This document shows positions 22,435-31,328 of a stretch of DNA of 64,000 nt, piece by piece. The position numbers and the translations under genes were made by a program. Source of the DNA: AC-32 sp963755635 (GTDB lineage: Bacteria; Actinomycetota; Thermoleophilia; Gaiellales; Gaiellaceae); contig CAVWKS010000028.1 of the NCBI GenBank assembly GCA_963755635.1, positions 1 through 64,000 on the forward strand. Reading direction: 5' to 3'. The notes under the pieces were generated by a model. The model worked only from the letters and a program-made list of their open reading frames with translations. It made no database searches and was not told where the DNA came from. Position 1 is the first letter of the stretch. Each line of letters opens with the position of its first letter.

Positions 22435-23238
22435 CTACGGCGTCTGGAGGTCGCGCCGTTCGGAGAGAACCGAGCCTGCCCCGAGCGCCGCGAGCGCCGC
22501 GGCGAGCACGACGAGGATTCCCCAGGCGTTCACGCCGTTCTGGAGCGGCGACTGCCCGACGAGCCAGAACGGCGAGAGGAACCGCAACGGGTCGAGCCAG
22601 CCGGCGAGCGCATGCAGGCCGCCCACGAGGTAGGCGGCCGCGGCGAAGCCGCCCGAGACGCCGAGCGCGAGCACCTTGCTCGGAAACGCAGCCCCGAGCG
22701 CGAGCGCCAGCCAGCCGTAGAGCAGGCCGAGCGCGGCGAGCGAGACCATCGCCGCGGCGAGCCGGCCGATCGACAGGTCGAGCCCGGCAAGCGGGCTCAG
22801 CACCGCGAGCGACCCGAACGCGACCGAGCAGAAGACGACGACCTCGCCGGCGACAGCGGCGCCCTTCGCCAGGACAGCTGAGCGCCGCCGCAGCGGATAG
22901 GAGAGCAGGAGCTCGAGCCTGCCGGCCTCCTCCTCGCCGGCGTACGTGCGCGCGCCGGAGCCGATCGCGAGCACGAGCACGAGCAGCGGCAGCATCAGGC
23001 TGAAGAGCTCCGCGTCCATGAACCCGGCGCCGGTGCCGATGCTCCCCTGGCCGATGCCGAAGAGCTGCTTGAGCGCATCCGGGTAGCGCTCGACGAGCTT
23101 CTTCAGGTCGGCCGAGCCCTTGAACGACGGGAAGATCGAGGCGAGGAGCGCCGTGTAGCCGATCACGCCGACGCACCAGCCGGCGAGCGCGCGGCGGTGG
23201 TCGAGCAGGCCGCGGCGGGCGAGCTCAGCGGCCGGCAT
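22435..23238 (-). CDS. ABC-2 type permease
   Basis: A 267-residue protein with six membrane helices (for example LAGWCVGVIGYTALLASIFPS, LMLPLLVLVLAIGSGARTYA and WGILVVLAAALAALGAGSVL). GEEEAGRLELLLSYPLRRRS after helix 2 is the ABC-2 signature, as in drug or lipid exporters. It overlaps the ATPase stop by 14 bases. The substrate is unknown. Confidence 0.9.
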   Translation of the reverse strand: MPAAELARRGLLDHRRALAGWCVGVIGYTALLASIFPSFKGSADLKKLVERYPDALKQLFGIGQGSIGTGAGFMDAELFSLMLPLLVLVLAIGSGARTYAGEEEAGRLELLLSYPLRRRSAVLAKGAAVAGEVVVFCSVAFGSLAVLSPLAGLDLSIGRLAAAMVSLAALGLLYGWLALALGAAFPSKVLALGVSGGFAAAAYLVGGLHALAGWLDPLRFLSPFWLVGQSPLQNGVNAWGILVVLAAALAALGAGSVLSERRDLQTP

Positions 23239-24136
23239 CGGGCTCCTCGTAGAGCTCGAGGAAGATCTCCTCGAGATCGGCCGGCTGTGAGACGAGATCG
23301 ACGACCTCGTGCGCGGCGGTCTCCTTGACGAGCGCGTCCATCGCGGGCTCGGGCGCCGTCAGCCTGAGCGTGTTGCCGTCCGCGCCCTCGACCCGCACGC
23401 CGTCGAGCGCGGCGAAGCGGCCGGGATCGGGCGCCGGGCCGGCGAAGACGATCGTCACGTGCCTGACCGCGCGCTCGCGCAGGCGCTCGACCGAGTCCAG
23501 GTCCGCGAGGCGGCCCGAGCGGATGATCCCGACGCGGTCGGCGGTGTGCTGCACCTCGTCGAGCGAGTGCGAGGAGAGGAAGACCGCGCGCCCGTCGGCC
23601 GCGGTCTCGCGCAGGAGCGCGCGCAGCTCGGCCTGGAGCAGCGGGTCGAGGCCGCCGCTCGGCTCGTCGAGCACGACGAGCTCGGGCCGGTGCATGAACG
23701 CCTGCACGAGCCCGACCTTCTGGCGGTTTCCCTTCGACAGGTGCCGGATCGGGCGGTCGAGCTCGAGGTTGAAGCGCTCGCAGAGCTCGGCGCGGAGCCC
23801 TTCGTCGGCGCCGCCGCGCAGGCGGGCGAGCGAGTCGAGCTGCTCACGGGCGGTCATGCGGTCGTTCAGGCGAAGGTCGCCGGGGAGGTAGCCGGTGCGG
23901 CGCCTGGCCTCGACGCCGTCTCGTCTGGAGTCGAGCCCGAGCACCGCCGCGCTGCCGCCGCTCGGGTGGATCAGGTCGAGCAGGAGCCGGATCGTCGTGC
24001 TCTTGCCGGCGCCGTTCGGGCCGAGGTAGCCGAACACCTCGCCGCGCTCGACGCGCAGGTCGAGCCCGTCGAGCGCGAGGACGCCGCCCGGGTAGGTCTT
24101 CGAGAGCCCCCGGGCCTCGATCGCGGGAGCAGCCAC
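23225..24136 (-). CDS. ABC transporter ATP-binding protein (multidrug/lipid exporter type)
   Basis: A 303-residue ATPase with Walker A GPNGAGKST, Q-loop TGYLPGDLRL, signature LSKGNRQKVGL, Walker B LVVLDEPSGGLDP and H-loop LSSHSLDEVQ. The C-terminal 80 residues (VTIVFAGPAPDPGRFAALDG) are the DrrA-like accessory domain. It begins one base after the stop of the cyclase/ATPase regulator and overlaps the permease, giving a four-gene minus-strand run. It energises export by the 22435-23238 permease. Confidence 0.93.
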   Translation of the reverse strand: MAAPAIEARGLSKTYPGGVLALDGLDLRVERGEVFGYLGPNGAGKSTTIRLLLDLIHPSGGSAAVLGLDSRRDGVEARRRTGYLPGDLRLNDRMTAREQLDSLARLRGGADEGLRAELCERFNLELDRPIRHLSKGNRQKVGLVQAFMHRPELVVLDEPSGGLDPLLQAELRALLRETAADGRAVFLSSHSLDEVQHTADRVGIIRSGRLADLDSVERLRERAVRHVTIVFAGPAPDPGRFAALDGVRVEGADGNTLRLTAPEPAMDALVKETAAHEVVDLVSQPADLEEIFLELYEEPDAGR

Positions 24137-24137
24137 G

Positions 24138-27100
24138 TCAGAGCTCGGCCAGGCGCTTGCTTGCTCGCTCGGCGCTGGCGAGGTCGCCCTTCCGCCTCCG
24201 CGCCGGCGACAGCCGCTTCGAGAGCCGCACGCTCGCCCTCGGGCCTACCCGCCAGGCGCTCGACCTCGGCCTTCGCGAAGACGAGATCGCGGCCGAGGAT
24301 GTCGTGGTCCGTCTGCGCGAGGATCGCCTCGACCTTCCCGATGAGCCGGTCCGCCTCGTCGATCTCGCCTCGGCGCGCCGCGACGCGGGCGCGCGCGATC
24401 GCGATTCTCGCATGCGGGTCGAAGTCGTCGGCCTGGCTGACGGCTTCCGAGTCGTCCGCCAGCTGCAGGGCCTCGTCATCGCGGCCCAGCTCGACTGCGC
24501 GCCTGCGCCTGTACTGCAATGACCGAGGCGAGATAGCCGGTCTCGGCGCCGCTCGAAAGAACCGCGCGACTCTCCGCGAGAGCCTCGTAGGCACGCGCCG
24601 GATCGCCCGCCGAGGAGAGCTCCAGGTCGGCTTCGCCCATCGCGGTGCCGGCCCACCAGATCGAGGAGCCGAGCTCGCGCAGGAGAGCCCGGCCGGCGGC
24701 CACGTCGGCGCGCCCGTCCTCGAGCCGCCCACGCTCCGCCTTGAGCAAGCCGCGGACCATCGTGGTCACGCCTTCGACGCGCTTCGATTCCGAGCTCGAG
24801 AGCAGGTCGTCGCACAGGCGAATGCCCTCGTCCGTCGGCGTGTGACCCCACCAGATCGCAAAGCCCATCCACATCGCCAGGTCCGCCGCGATTCGCGGGC
24901 TCACGCGCTCGGCCCGTTCGCGAGCTCCCGCGAGCAGCCGGAGCATCTCGTCACTGCGCCCGATCCAGCCGGTGAAGACTGCGAGCAGTCGAAGCGCCCA
25001 GACGGCACCGACCTCGTCCCCGGCGCGCTCCAGGACTCCGAGCGCCCTCTCCACCACTGCGATCGACTCCCGCATCGTCGCGTTCGGGTCGGACTGAACC
25101 GAGGCCTCCACGCGGACGAGCTCGCTGCGGGCGAGGAGCCCGTCGTCGCCTGCCGCTCGCGCCGCCGCGGCGACCTGTTCGCTCAACTCGACCGCGGCCT
25201 CGTAGTCGCCAAGCACGACGAGGGCCGCCGCGAGATCGAGCTGCGCGCGGCGGTACGGCGGGGTCTTCTGGCGGCATCAGCTCCACTCCGCGGGCCAGTA
25301 GGGCCCGTGCAGCGCTTGCGTCGCCGCGCGCGTCGGCGCGCTCACCGCTCCGCAGCAGCCGCTCCGCCGCCCGTCCCCCGAGCGCAGCGGTTGCGGCGTC
25401 GAGCGGCCCCAGCTCGACGCGGTAACGGTACGCCTGCTCGAGGTGGTAGCCGATGACCTCGTCCAGCTCGACGAGACTCGCGCCGCGCTCTTCGAGCCAG
25501 GACGGCGAAGCGCTCGTGCAGGTCGGCGCGGACGGCCTTCGGCAGCGCGTCGTACGCCGTGTCCCGGATCAGCAGAGTGGCGGAAGCGATAGGCCTCGTC
25601 GTCGGCCAGCACCGTCTGCTCGGGCCGCACCAGGTCCTTGCGGACGAGTGTCACGAGCCGGCCGTCGACTTGCGGCTCCTCCGGGGCGAGCGCGGCCACG
25701 GCTCCGCGGTGGAAGACGAGGCCTTCGACCGCGCCTCGCTCCAGCACGCCGCGCTCGGCCGGCTCGAGCTGGTCGAGCCGCGCGGCGAGCAGCGCCTGGA
25801 TCGTGGGCGGCACGACTACCTCATCGCCGTCCTCCGAGACCATCGCGACCATCTCCTCCACGAAGAGCGGGTTGCCTTCCGCGGCGTCGAGGATCCGCTC
25901 GCGGAGGTCGGCGGGGATCTCGCTCGTCAGCTCGTCGATCAGCTCGGCGGCCTCGCCGGACGCGAGCGGCTCCAGCAGGACGTTGGTCGCGTTGAGCTTG
26001 CCCCCGCCCCAGGAAGGCCGGCGGTCGAGCAGCTCCGGCCGGGCCATGCAGAGCAGCAGGATCGGCGCCCCGCGGCTCAGGTCGGCGACGTGCTCGACGA
26101 GGTCGAGGAATGCCGGCTCACCCCAGTGCACGTCGTCGAAGACGACCACGAGCGGCAGTTCCGCCGCCCGTGACTCGAGCAGCTTCCGGAACGCCCACGC
26201 GATCTCGTCCGGATTGCCTGCCGCCGTGTCGTCACCGAGGATCGCCGCGAGTGGCGTGTGCTCTGGCGCAGCGGGCTCGAGCTGCTTGACCACTTCGGTG
26301 ACGGGCCAGTAGCTGATGCCCTCGCCGTAGGAGAGGCAGCGGCCGCGCACGACCACCGCGCCATCGAAGGCGCCGAGGAACTCCTCCGCCAGCCGCGACT
26401 TGCCGACGCCCGCCGTTCCGAGGATCGTGAACAGATGGCACGAGCGCTCGGCCGACGCAGTCGGCGAACGCGTGCTCGAGGAGCTGCAGCTGGCGCTCGC
26501 GGCCGACCATCGGCGCATCGCCGCGTCTCGGCACCGAGCCCTCACGGACGGAGAGCAGCCGGTATGCGGAGAGCGGCTCGGCCTTGCCCTTCGCGGCCAG
26601 CGGCTCGACCGGCTCGGCGCTGGCCGCATCCCGCACGAGGCGGTAGGTCTCCTCGCCCAGCAGCACCTCGCCCGGCTCCGCTGCCTGTTCGAGCCTGGCC
26701 GCGACGTTCACCGCGTCGCCGGTGGCCAGCCGTTCCTCCGTGCCGGTGACGACCTCGCCCGTGTTCACGCCCATCCGCAGCTCGAGCCGCGTGCCGTAGC
26801 TCTGCTCGAGCTCGTCGTTCAGCTCGCCGAGACCGGCGCGCAGCTCGTCGGCGGCGCGCACCGCGCGGAGAGCGTCGTCCTCGTGCACGGCCGGAACGCC
26901 GAAGACGGCCATCACCGCGTCGCCGATGAACTTCTCGACCGTTCCGCCGTGGCGCTCGACGATCGCCTTCGCGGTCTCGAAGTAGCGGGCCATCACGCGG
27001 CGCAGGCTCTCCGGGTCGATCCGCTCGCCGAGCGCGGTCGAGCCCGTGACGTCGCAGAAGAGGACCGTCACGACCTTCCGCACCTCGCGCGGCGCAGTGG

Positions 27101-27182
27101 GCTCGGCCAGCGCTGCCCCGCACGAATCGCAGAAGCGCGCTTCCTCGCGGTTCTCCGCGCCACACTGCGGACAGACGAGCAC
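24138..27182 (-). CDS. Zinc-ribbon / class III nucleotide cyclase / AAA-ATPase / TPR regulator (about six frame breaks)
   Basis: About 1015 residues when joined. Residues 1-25 form a zinc ribbon (CPQCGAE, CDSCGAAL). Residues 35-220 are a class III cyclase domain: VLFCDVTGSTALGERID, FIGDAVMAVFG, GDAVNVAARLEQ, with metal aspartates, substrate lysine (VEKFIGD) and transition-state asparagine/arginine present, so it may make cAMP. Then an AAA/STAND ATPase with Walker A GTAGVGKSRLAEEF and Walker B LVVVFDDVHWGE, and a long TPR tail. Frame changes lie near 26455, 25577, 25500, 25270, 24510 and 24195. It precedes an ABC transporter by one base. Usual family length, so decay is less likely than sequence error. 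Confidence 0.8.
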
Positions 27183-27210
27183 GGTGCGAGTCTAGGGAGA
27201 ATCCAGGCCG

Positions 27211-27840
27211 ATGAAGCTCATCGCGGAAGGGCGCGCTTCGGAGATCCTCGATCTCGGGGACGGGACCGTCCTGCGCCGCTTCAAGGCGGGCGGGAGCCCC
27301 GAGCGCGAGGCGCTCGTGATGCGGCACGCGCGCGCGGCCGGCTACACGGTGCCGCGGGTAGTCGAGGTGCGGGAGGACGCGCTCGTGCTCGAGCGGATCG
27401 AGGGGCGGACGATGCTCGTCGAGCTGTTCAGGCGGCCCTGGACGATTCGCCGCAACGCCGACCGGCTCGCGGAGCTGCACGCGCGGTTGCACGAGCTCCC
27501 GGCGCCGGAAGGGCTCGACGCAGTGGGGCCCGGCGGACGGCTGCTCCACCTCGACCTGCACCCGGAGAACGTGATCCTGTCGCCGGCCGGGCCTGTCGTG
27601 GTCGACTGGACGAACGCCCGCAGCGGCGACCCCGCGTTCGACGTCGCGCTGACGTGGGTGATCGGCGCGACGAGCGGTGGCCCGATTGCGCGGCCGTTCT
27701 TGAGCCGCTTCCTGGCCCATTTCGACCGGGCCGAGGTCGTTTCAGCGCTCCCGGCCGCCGCCGAGTACCGCATCGCCGACGTCAACGTGAGCGACGACGA
27801 GCGCGCCCGGGCGCGGCGGCTCGTCGAGCGCGTGACCTGA
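27211..27840 (+). CDS. Small aminoglycoside-phosphotransferase-like kinase
   Basis: A 209-residue protein, shorter than the usual 280-300 of APH/choline-kinase-fold enzymes. The catalytic loop HLDLHPENVIL and the metal aspartate in VVDWTNARSGDP are intact; the N-lobe is compact (EGRASEILDLGDGTVLRRFK, lysine present). It could phosphorylate a small metabolite such as an aminosugar or homoserine; resistance is not implied. It is divergent from the cyclase gene with 28 bases between, so the promoters overlap. Confidence 0.8.
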   Translation: MKLIAEGRASEILDLGDGTVLRRFKAGGSPEREALVMRHARAAGYTVPRVVEVREDALVLERIEGRTMLVELFRRPWTIRRNADRLAELHARLHELPAPEGLDAVGPGGRLLHLDLHPENVILSPAGPVVVDWTNARSGDPAFDVALTWVIGATSGGPIARPFLSRFLAHFDRAEVVSALPAAAEYRIADVNVSDDERARARRLVERVT

Positions 27841-27923
27841 CGACCGCAAGAAATCGCACCGGAGCGGCATTCCTTCTATCTGGGGTGGCGCCCGGCGGCG
27901 GCGTCACCCTTCTTTCTCTGCGC

Positions 27924-28331
27924 TCAGCGGCCGGGCGGTGCCTCGACGCGCTCGAGCCCGTCGTCCGGGAGCGTCTCCCACGGCGCGAGCGAGCGCGTGT
28001 AGATGTGGCGGTTCGGCGCGCCCTCGAAGGGCGTGTCGATCGCCGGCAGGCGGACGCTGGCCGTCTCGGAGTCGGGCCAACCGCCTCCGAAGAGGTTGGA
28101 GCCGCAGCGGGAGCAGAACGTCTTCGCGCTGCCCTCCTCAGGCTGGTAGGTCCGCAGGAGATCGGCTCCCTCGACGATGCGGATCTCGTCGGCGCGGGCC
28201 GAGCCGTTCGCCGTGCCGACGCCGCCGGAGAGCCGCTTGCAGCTCGCGCAGTGGCAGAAGCTGCGCGGCTCGAACTCGCCGGTCAGCTCGAAGCGGACTC
28301 CGCCGCAGAGACAGCTGCCCTGGAGCGCCAC
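27924..28331 (-). CDS. GFA-family zinc protein (Mss4-like fold)
   Basis: A 135-residue protein with zinc-binding cysteines in GSCLCGGVRF, FCHCASCKRL and FCSRCGSNLFG, the signature of the glutathione-dependent formaldehyde-activating (GFA, PF04828) family. Most members are not real GFA enzymes and actinobacteria often use mycothiol, so formaldehyde metabolism should not be assumed. ATG at 28331 starts five bases from the stop of the upstream histidine phosphatase, implying cotranscription. Confidence 0.92.
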   Translation of the reverse strand: MALQGSCLCGGVRFELTGEFEPRSFCHCASCKRLSGGVGTANGSARADEIRIVEGADLLRTYQPEEGSAKTFCSRCGSNLFGGGWPDSETASVRLPAIDTPFEGAPNRHIYTRSLAPWETLPDDGLERVEAPPGR

Positions 28332-28335
28332 GGCG

Positions 28336-28907
28336 TCAGCCTAGCGGCTCGTTCCAGACGCGCAGGACGGGCTGCTCGCGCTCGTGGCCGAGGGTGCTCA
28401 GCGTCGCGGGATCGAGCGCGAAGAGACGGCCCGCTGCCGGGTCGAGGCCCAAGCCAGCGGGCGGCCAAGACGCGCAGGACGTGGCCGTGGGCGAAGAGCA
28501 GGACGTCGCCTTCGGTGCCCGCGGCCTCGGCGAGGATGCGGTCGGCCCGTTCGCCGACCTGCTCGACGGTCTCGCCGTTCGGGACGCCGTCTCGAAAGAG
28601 CGTCCACCCCGGTCGCTGCTCGCGGATCTCGGCGGTCGTGCGCCCTTCGTAGTCGCCGTAGTCCCACTCGGCCAGGTCGTCGCGGGCCTGGGCGTCTCCG
28701 AAGCCGGCGAGCCGGGACGTCTCTCTCGCGCGCGCGAGCGGGCTCGTCAGCACGAGCGCGAACTGCTTGCCCGCCAGCGCCTCGAGCCAGCAGCTCGGCT
28801 TGCCGCCGGCCCTGCGCCGTAAGCGGCACGTCGGTCCGGCCCGTGTGCCGAAGGGCCCGGCTCCACTCCGTCTCGCCGTGGCGCACGAGCACGATCTCGG
28901 CGGCCAT
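28336..28907 (-). CDS. Histidine phosphatase (phosphoglycerate-mutase-like; two frame breaks)
   Basis: About 190 residues when joined. LVRHGETEWSRA is the phospho-histidine RHG motif; LTSPLARARETSRLA, EWDYGDYEGRTTAEI and LLFAHGHVLRVLAARWLG with the second catalytic histidine complete the superfamily set. Frame changes lie near 28800 and 28455; the C-terminus continues as LDPAAGRLFALDPATLSTLG. Cofactor-independent phosphatase action on sugar phosphates or similar small molecules is likely; gluconeogenic mutase function is less likely at this length. It sits just upstream of the GFA-family gene. Confidence 0.85.
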
Positions 28908-28948
28908 CCGCGCAGTTTGGCGGCTGTGGGGGTGGAAAGAGTCAGACC

Positions 28949-29434
28949 ATGCGGACCCGGCGGTTTCTGCGCCGAAGCGTGGCCGCTGCTGCGGCGGCGG
29001 GGCTCGCGCTTACGGGCTTCGCGCTCGCGGGCGGCGTGAGCGCCGCGCCGAACGACACCACCGGCACCACGACGACGGCGACAACCGCGACCGACACGAC
29101 CGCGACGACCGAGACGACCGCGCCGGAGACGACGACCGAGGCCCCGCCACCGCCGCCTCCTCCTCCGCCCCCGCCGCCTGCCGGCACCACGCGCGCGACC
29201 AGCACCGCGCGAACCACAACCGCGGCGACGACCACCAGCCGCCAGGCGCCGCCGGTCGCGACCACCACCACCCCGAAGGCTCGCCCGCACCATCGCCGCA
29301 AGCGCGTGAGAGCCGCCGCGGTGGCCGCGCCGCAGAAGAGCTTCCCGCTCTGGGTCACGGCGGGATTCACGGTGGCCGGCATCCTGATCCTCTCGGGCCT
29401 GGGCGGCTTCGTCTTCACGCGGACCCGCGTCTAG
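28949..29434 (+). CDS. Thr/Pro-rich surface protein with C-terminal membrane anchor
   Basis: A 161-residue protein. A Tat- or Sec-like signal (RRFLRRSVAAAAAAGLALTG), then a low-complexity threonine/alanine region (TTGTTTTATTATDTTATTET), a run of twelve prolines, more TTT repeats, a basic patch (RPHHRRKRVRAA) and one membrane helix (WVTAGFTVAGILILSGLGGF) before a short cytoplasmic tail. It looks like a wall-spanning stalk, probably O-glycosylated. Which protein it presents is unknown. It lies upstream of the decarboxylase gene by 22 bases. Confidence 0.75.
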   Translation: MRTRRFLRRSVAAAAAAGLALTGFALAGGVSAAPNDTTGTTTTATTATDTTATTETTAPETTTEAPPPPPPPPPPPPAGTTRATSTARTTTAATTTSRQAPPVATTTTPKARPHHRRKRVRAAAVAAPQKSFPLWVTAGFTVAGILILSGLGGFVFTRTRV

Positions 29435-29456
29435 ACCTGAGAGCATCCGCGCCATC

Positions 29457-31328
29457 GTGACCGGCTCGTCGTCGCCGCACCACGATCCGCTCTCGCTCGA
29501 CGCAGCAGCGATGCGCGAGCTCGGCTACCGCGCCGTCGACCTGCTCGTCGACGGGCTCGCCGAGGGGCCGCCGCTCCGGCGCGCGTCCGCCGAGGAGATG
29601 CAGCGCCGCCTCTCGGGATCGCCGCCGGCCGGGCCGCAGCCCTTCGAGCAGGTGCTCGCGCGCCTGGCGGAGGACGTCCTCCCCTACCGCAGCCGCGTCG
29701 ACCACCCGGGCTTCCTCGCCTTCATCCCGGCCTCGGGCACGTGGCCCGGCGCCCTGGCCGACCTGATCGCGAGCGCCTGCAACGTCTACGCGGGCTCGTG
29801 GATGGAGTCGGCCGGCCCGAGCCAGGTCGAGCTCGAGGTGCTCGGCTGGTTCAAGGACTGGATCGGCTATCCCCCAGCGGCCGCGGGCTCGCTCGTCAGC
29901 GGCGGCTCGGCCGCGAACATGACCGCGATCGCCTGCGCGCGGGAGGCGAAGGCCGGCGCGATGCGCGACGACCTCGTCCTCTACGTCTCCGACCAGACCC
30001 ATTCCTCGATCGCGCGCGCCGCGCGGGTGCTCGGCTTCCGGCCGGAGCAGGTGCGCGTCCTGGCGACCGACCGCGCGCTGCGCCTGCAGCCGGAGACGCT
30101 CGCCGCGGCAATCGAGACCGACCTGCGCGCGGGGCGGCTTCCGCTGCTCGCGAACGCGAACGCCGGCTCGACCAACACCGGCGCGGTCGACCCGCTGCCC
30201 GAGCTCGCCGAGGTCTGCGGGCGGCACGGCGTCTGGCTCCACGCCGACGCGGCCTACGGCGGCTTCGCGGTCCTGAGCGACCGCGCCCGCGGCACGCTGC
30301 ACGGGCTCGGCCTCGCCGACTCGGTCACGCTCGACCCGCACAAGTGGCTCTACCAGCCGTTCGAATGCGGCTGCCTGCTCGTCCGGAACGGCGAGCAGCT
30401 CCGCGCCGCGTTCGAGATCGTGCCGGACTACCTGCGCGACTCGCAGGCGGCCCCCGGCGAGACGAACTTCTCGGACCTCGGCCTTCAGCTGACCCGGGCC
30501 TCGCGCGCGCTCAAGGTGTGGGTCTCGATCCAGACCTTCGGGCTCGACGCCTTCCGCGCCGCGATCGAGCGCTCGCTCGACCTGGCCGAGCAGGCCGAGC
30601 AGCGGATCGCCGCCGGCGACTCGTTCGAGCTGCTCGCGCCGCGCTCGCTCGGGATCGTCTGCTTCCGGCGGCGGTTCGACGGGCTGGACGAGGAACGGCA
30701 CGAGCGCCGGAACGCCGCGCTGATCGCTGCACTGGAGGCGAGCGGGCGCGGGCTCGTCTCGTCGACGCGGCTGCACGGCCGCTTCGGGCTGCGCCTCTGC
30801 GTCCTCAACCACACGACCGGTCAAGACGACGTCGACGCGGTGCTCGACTTCCTCGAGCGCGAGGACGTGCCGGAGGCCGCCGGCCCGGCCGCCTACGAGC
30901 GTCATCCCGACGTGACCGAGAGCCTGCTCGGAGCGCCGCTTGCTGCGTTGCCGCTGTTCGAGTCGCTGAGCGCCGGGGAGGCCGAGGAGGTCGCCGCGCT
31001 CGCGGCGGAGCGCCGGGCCGAGCCCGGCGAGACCGTGGTCGAGCAGTGGGGCTCGGAGCGGGACTTCTACGTGATCCTCGAGGGGACGGCCGACGTGTTC
31101 GTCGGCGACGAGCACATCCGCTCGCTCGGCCCGGGAGAGTTCTTCGGGGAGCTGGCCGCGCTCGACTGGGGCGCCGGCTTCGGCTACTCGCGGCTGGCGA
31201 CCGTGGTGGCGGGCTCGCCGTTGCGGCTGCTCGTGTTCCCGGAGGGCGCCCTGACCGAGCTGATGCGCTACCCCGGGGTCGAGCGGCGAATACGGGCGGC
31301 GGTGCAGGAGCGGCTGACGACGACATGA
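29457..31328 (+). CDS. PLP-dependent group II decarboxylase fused to a cyclic-nucleotide-binding domain
   Basis: A 623-residue intact fusion. Residues 10-480 are an aromatic-amino-acid/glutamate-type decarboxylase: SGGSAANMTAIACAREAK, DQTHSSIARAARVLGF, HADAAYGGFAVLSDRARG and the PLP lysine in LDPHKWLYQPFECG. Residues about 495-620 are a CNBD: LAALPLFESLSAGEAEEVA, GSERDFYVILEGTADVFV and the phosphate cassette FFGELAALDWGAGFGYSRLA. Ordinary decarboxylases end near residue 480, so nucleotide gating of activity is inferred. GTG at 29457. Its stop overlaps the MFS start (ATGA). The amino acid used is unknown; aromatic acids or diaminobutyrate are candidates. Confidence 0.9.
   Translation: MTGSSSPHHDPLSLDAAAMRELGYRAVDLLVDGLAEGPPLRRASAEEMQRRLSGSPPAGPQPFEQVLARLAEDVLPYRSRVDHPGFLAFIPASGTWPGALADLIASACNVYAGSWMESAGPSQVELEVLGWFKDWIGYPPAAAGSLVSGGSAANMTAIACAREAKAGAMRDDLVLYVSDQTHSSIARAARVLGFRPEQVRVLATDRALRLQPETLAAAIETDLRAGRLPLLANANAGSTNTGAVDPLPELAEVCGRHGVWLHADAAYGGFAVLSDRARGTLHGLGLADSVTLDPHKWLYQPFECGCLLVRNGEQLRAAFEIVPDYLRDSQAAPGETNFSDLGLQLTRASRALKVWVSIQTFGLDAFRAAIERSLDLAEQAEQRIAAGDSFELLAPRSLGIVCFRRRFDGLDEERHERRNAALIAALEASGRGLVSSTRLHGRFGLRLCVLNHTTGQDDVDAVLDFLEREDVPEAAGPAAYERHPDVTESLLGAPLAALPLFESLSAGEAEEVAALAAERRAEPGETVVEQWGSERDFYVILEGTADVFVGDEHIRSLGPGEFFGELAALDWGAGFGYSRLATVVAGSPLRLLVFPEGALTELMRYPGVERRIRAAVQERLTTT

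Noticed and set aside
24138..27182. Several separate genes (cyclase, ATPase, two TPR proteins)
   Set aside because: The pieces continue each other's domains in order with no gaps and add up to the usual family length, so a single frame-broken gene is the better reading.
27211..27840. Aminoglycoside resistance gene
   Set aside because: Only the general kinase motifs are present, the protein is short and there is no resistance context.
29415..31115. Long minus-strand frame opposite the decarboxylase
   Set aside because: Same reason: no domain, composition typical of a shadow frame, and the plus-strand protein is complete with catalytic residues.
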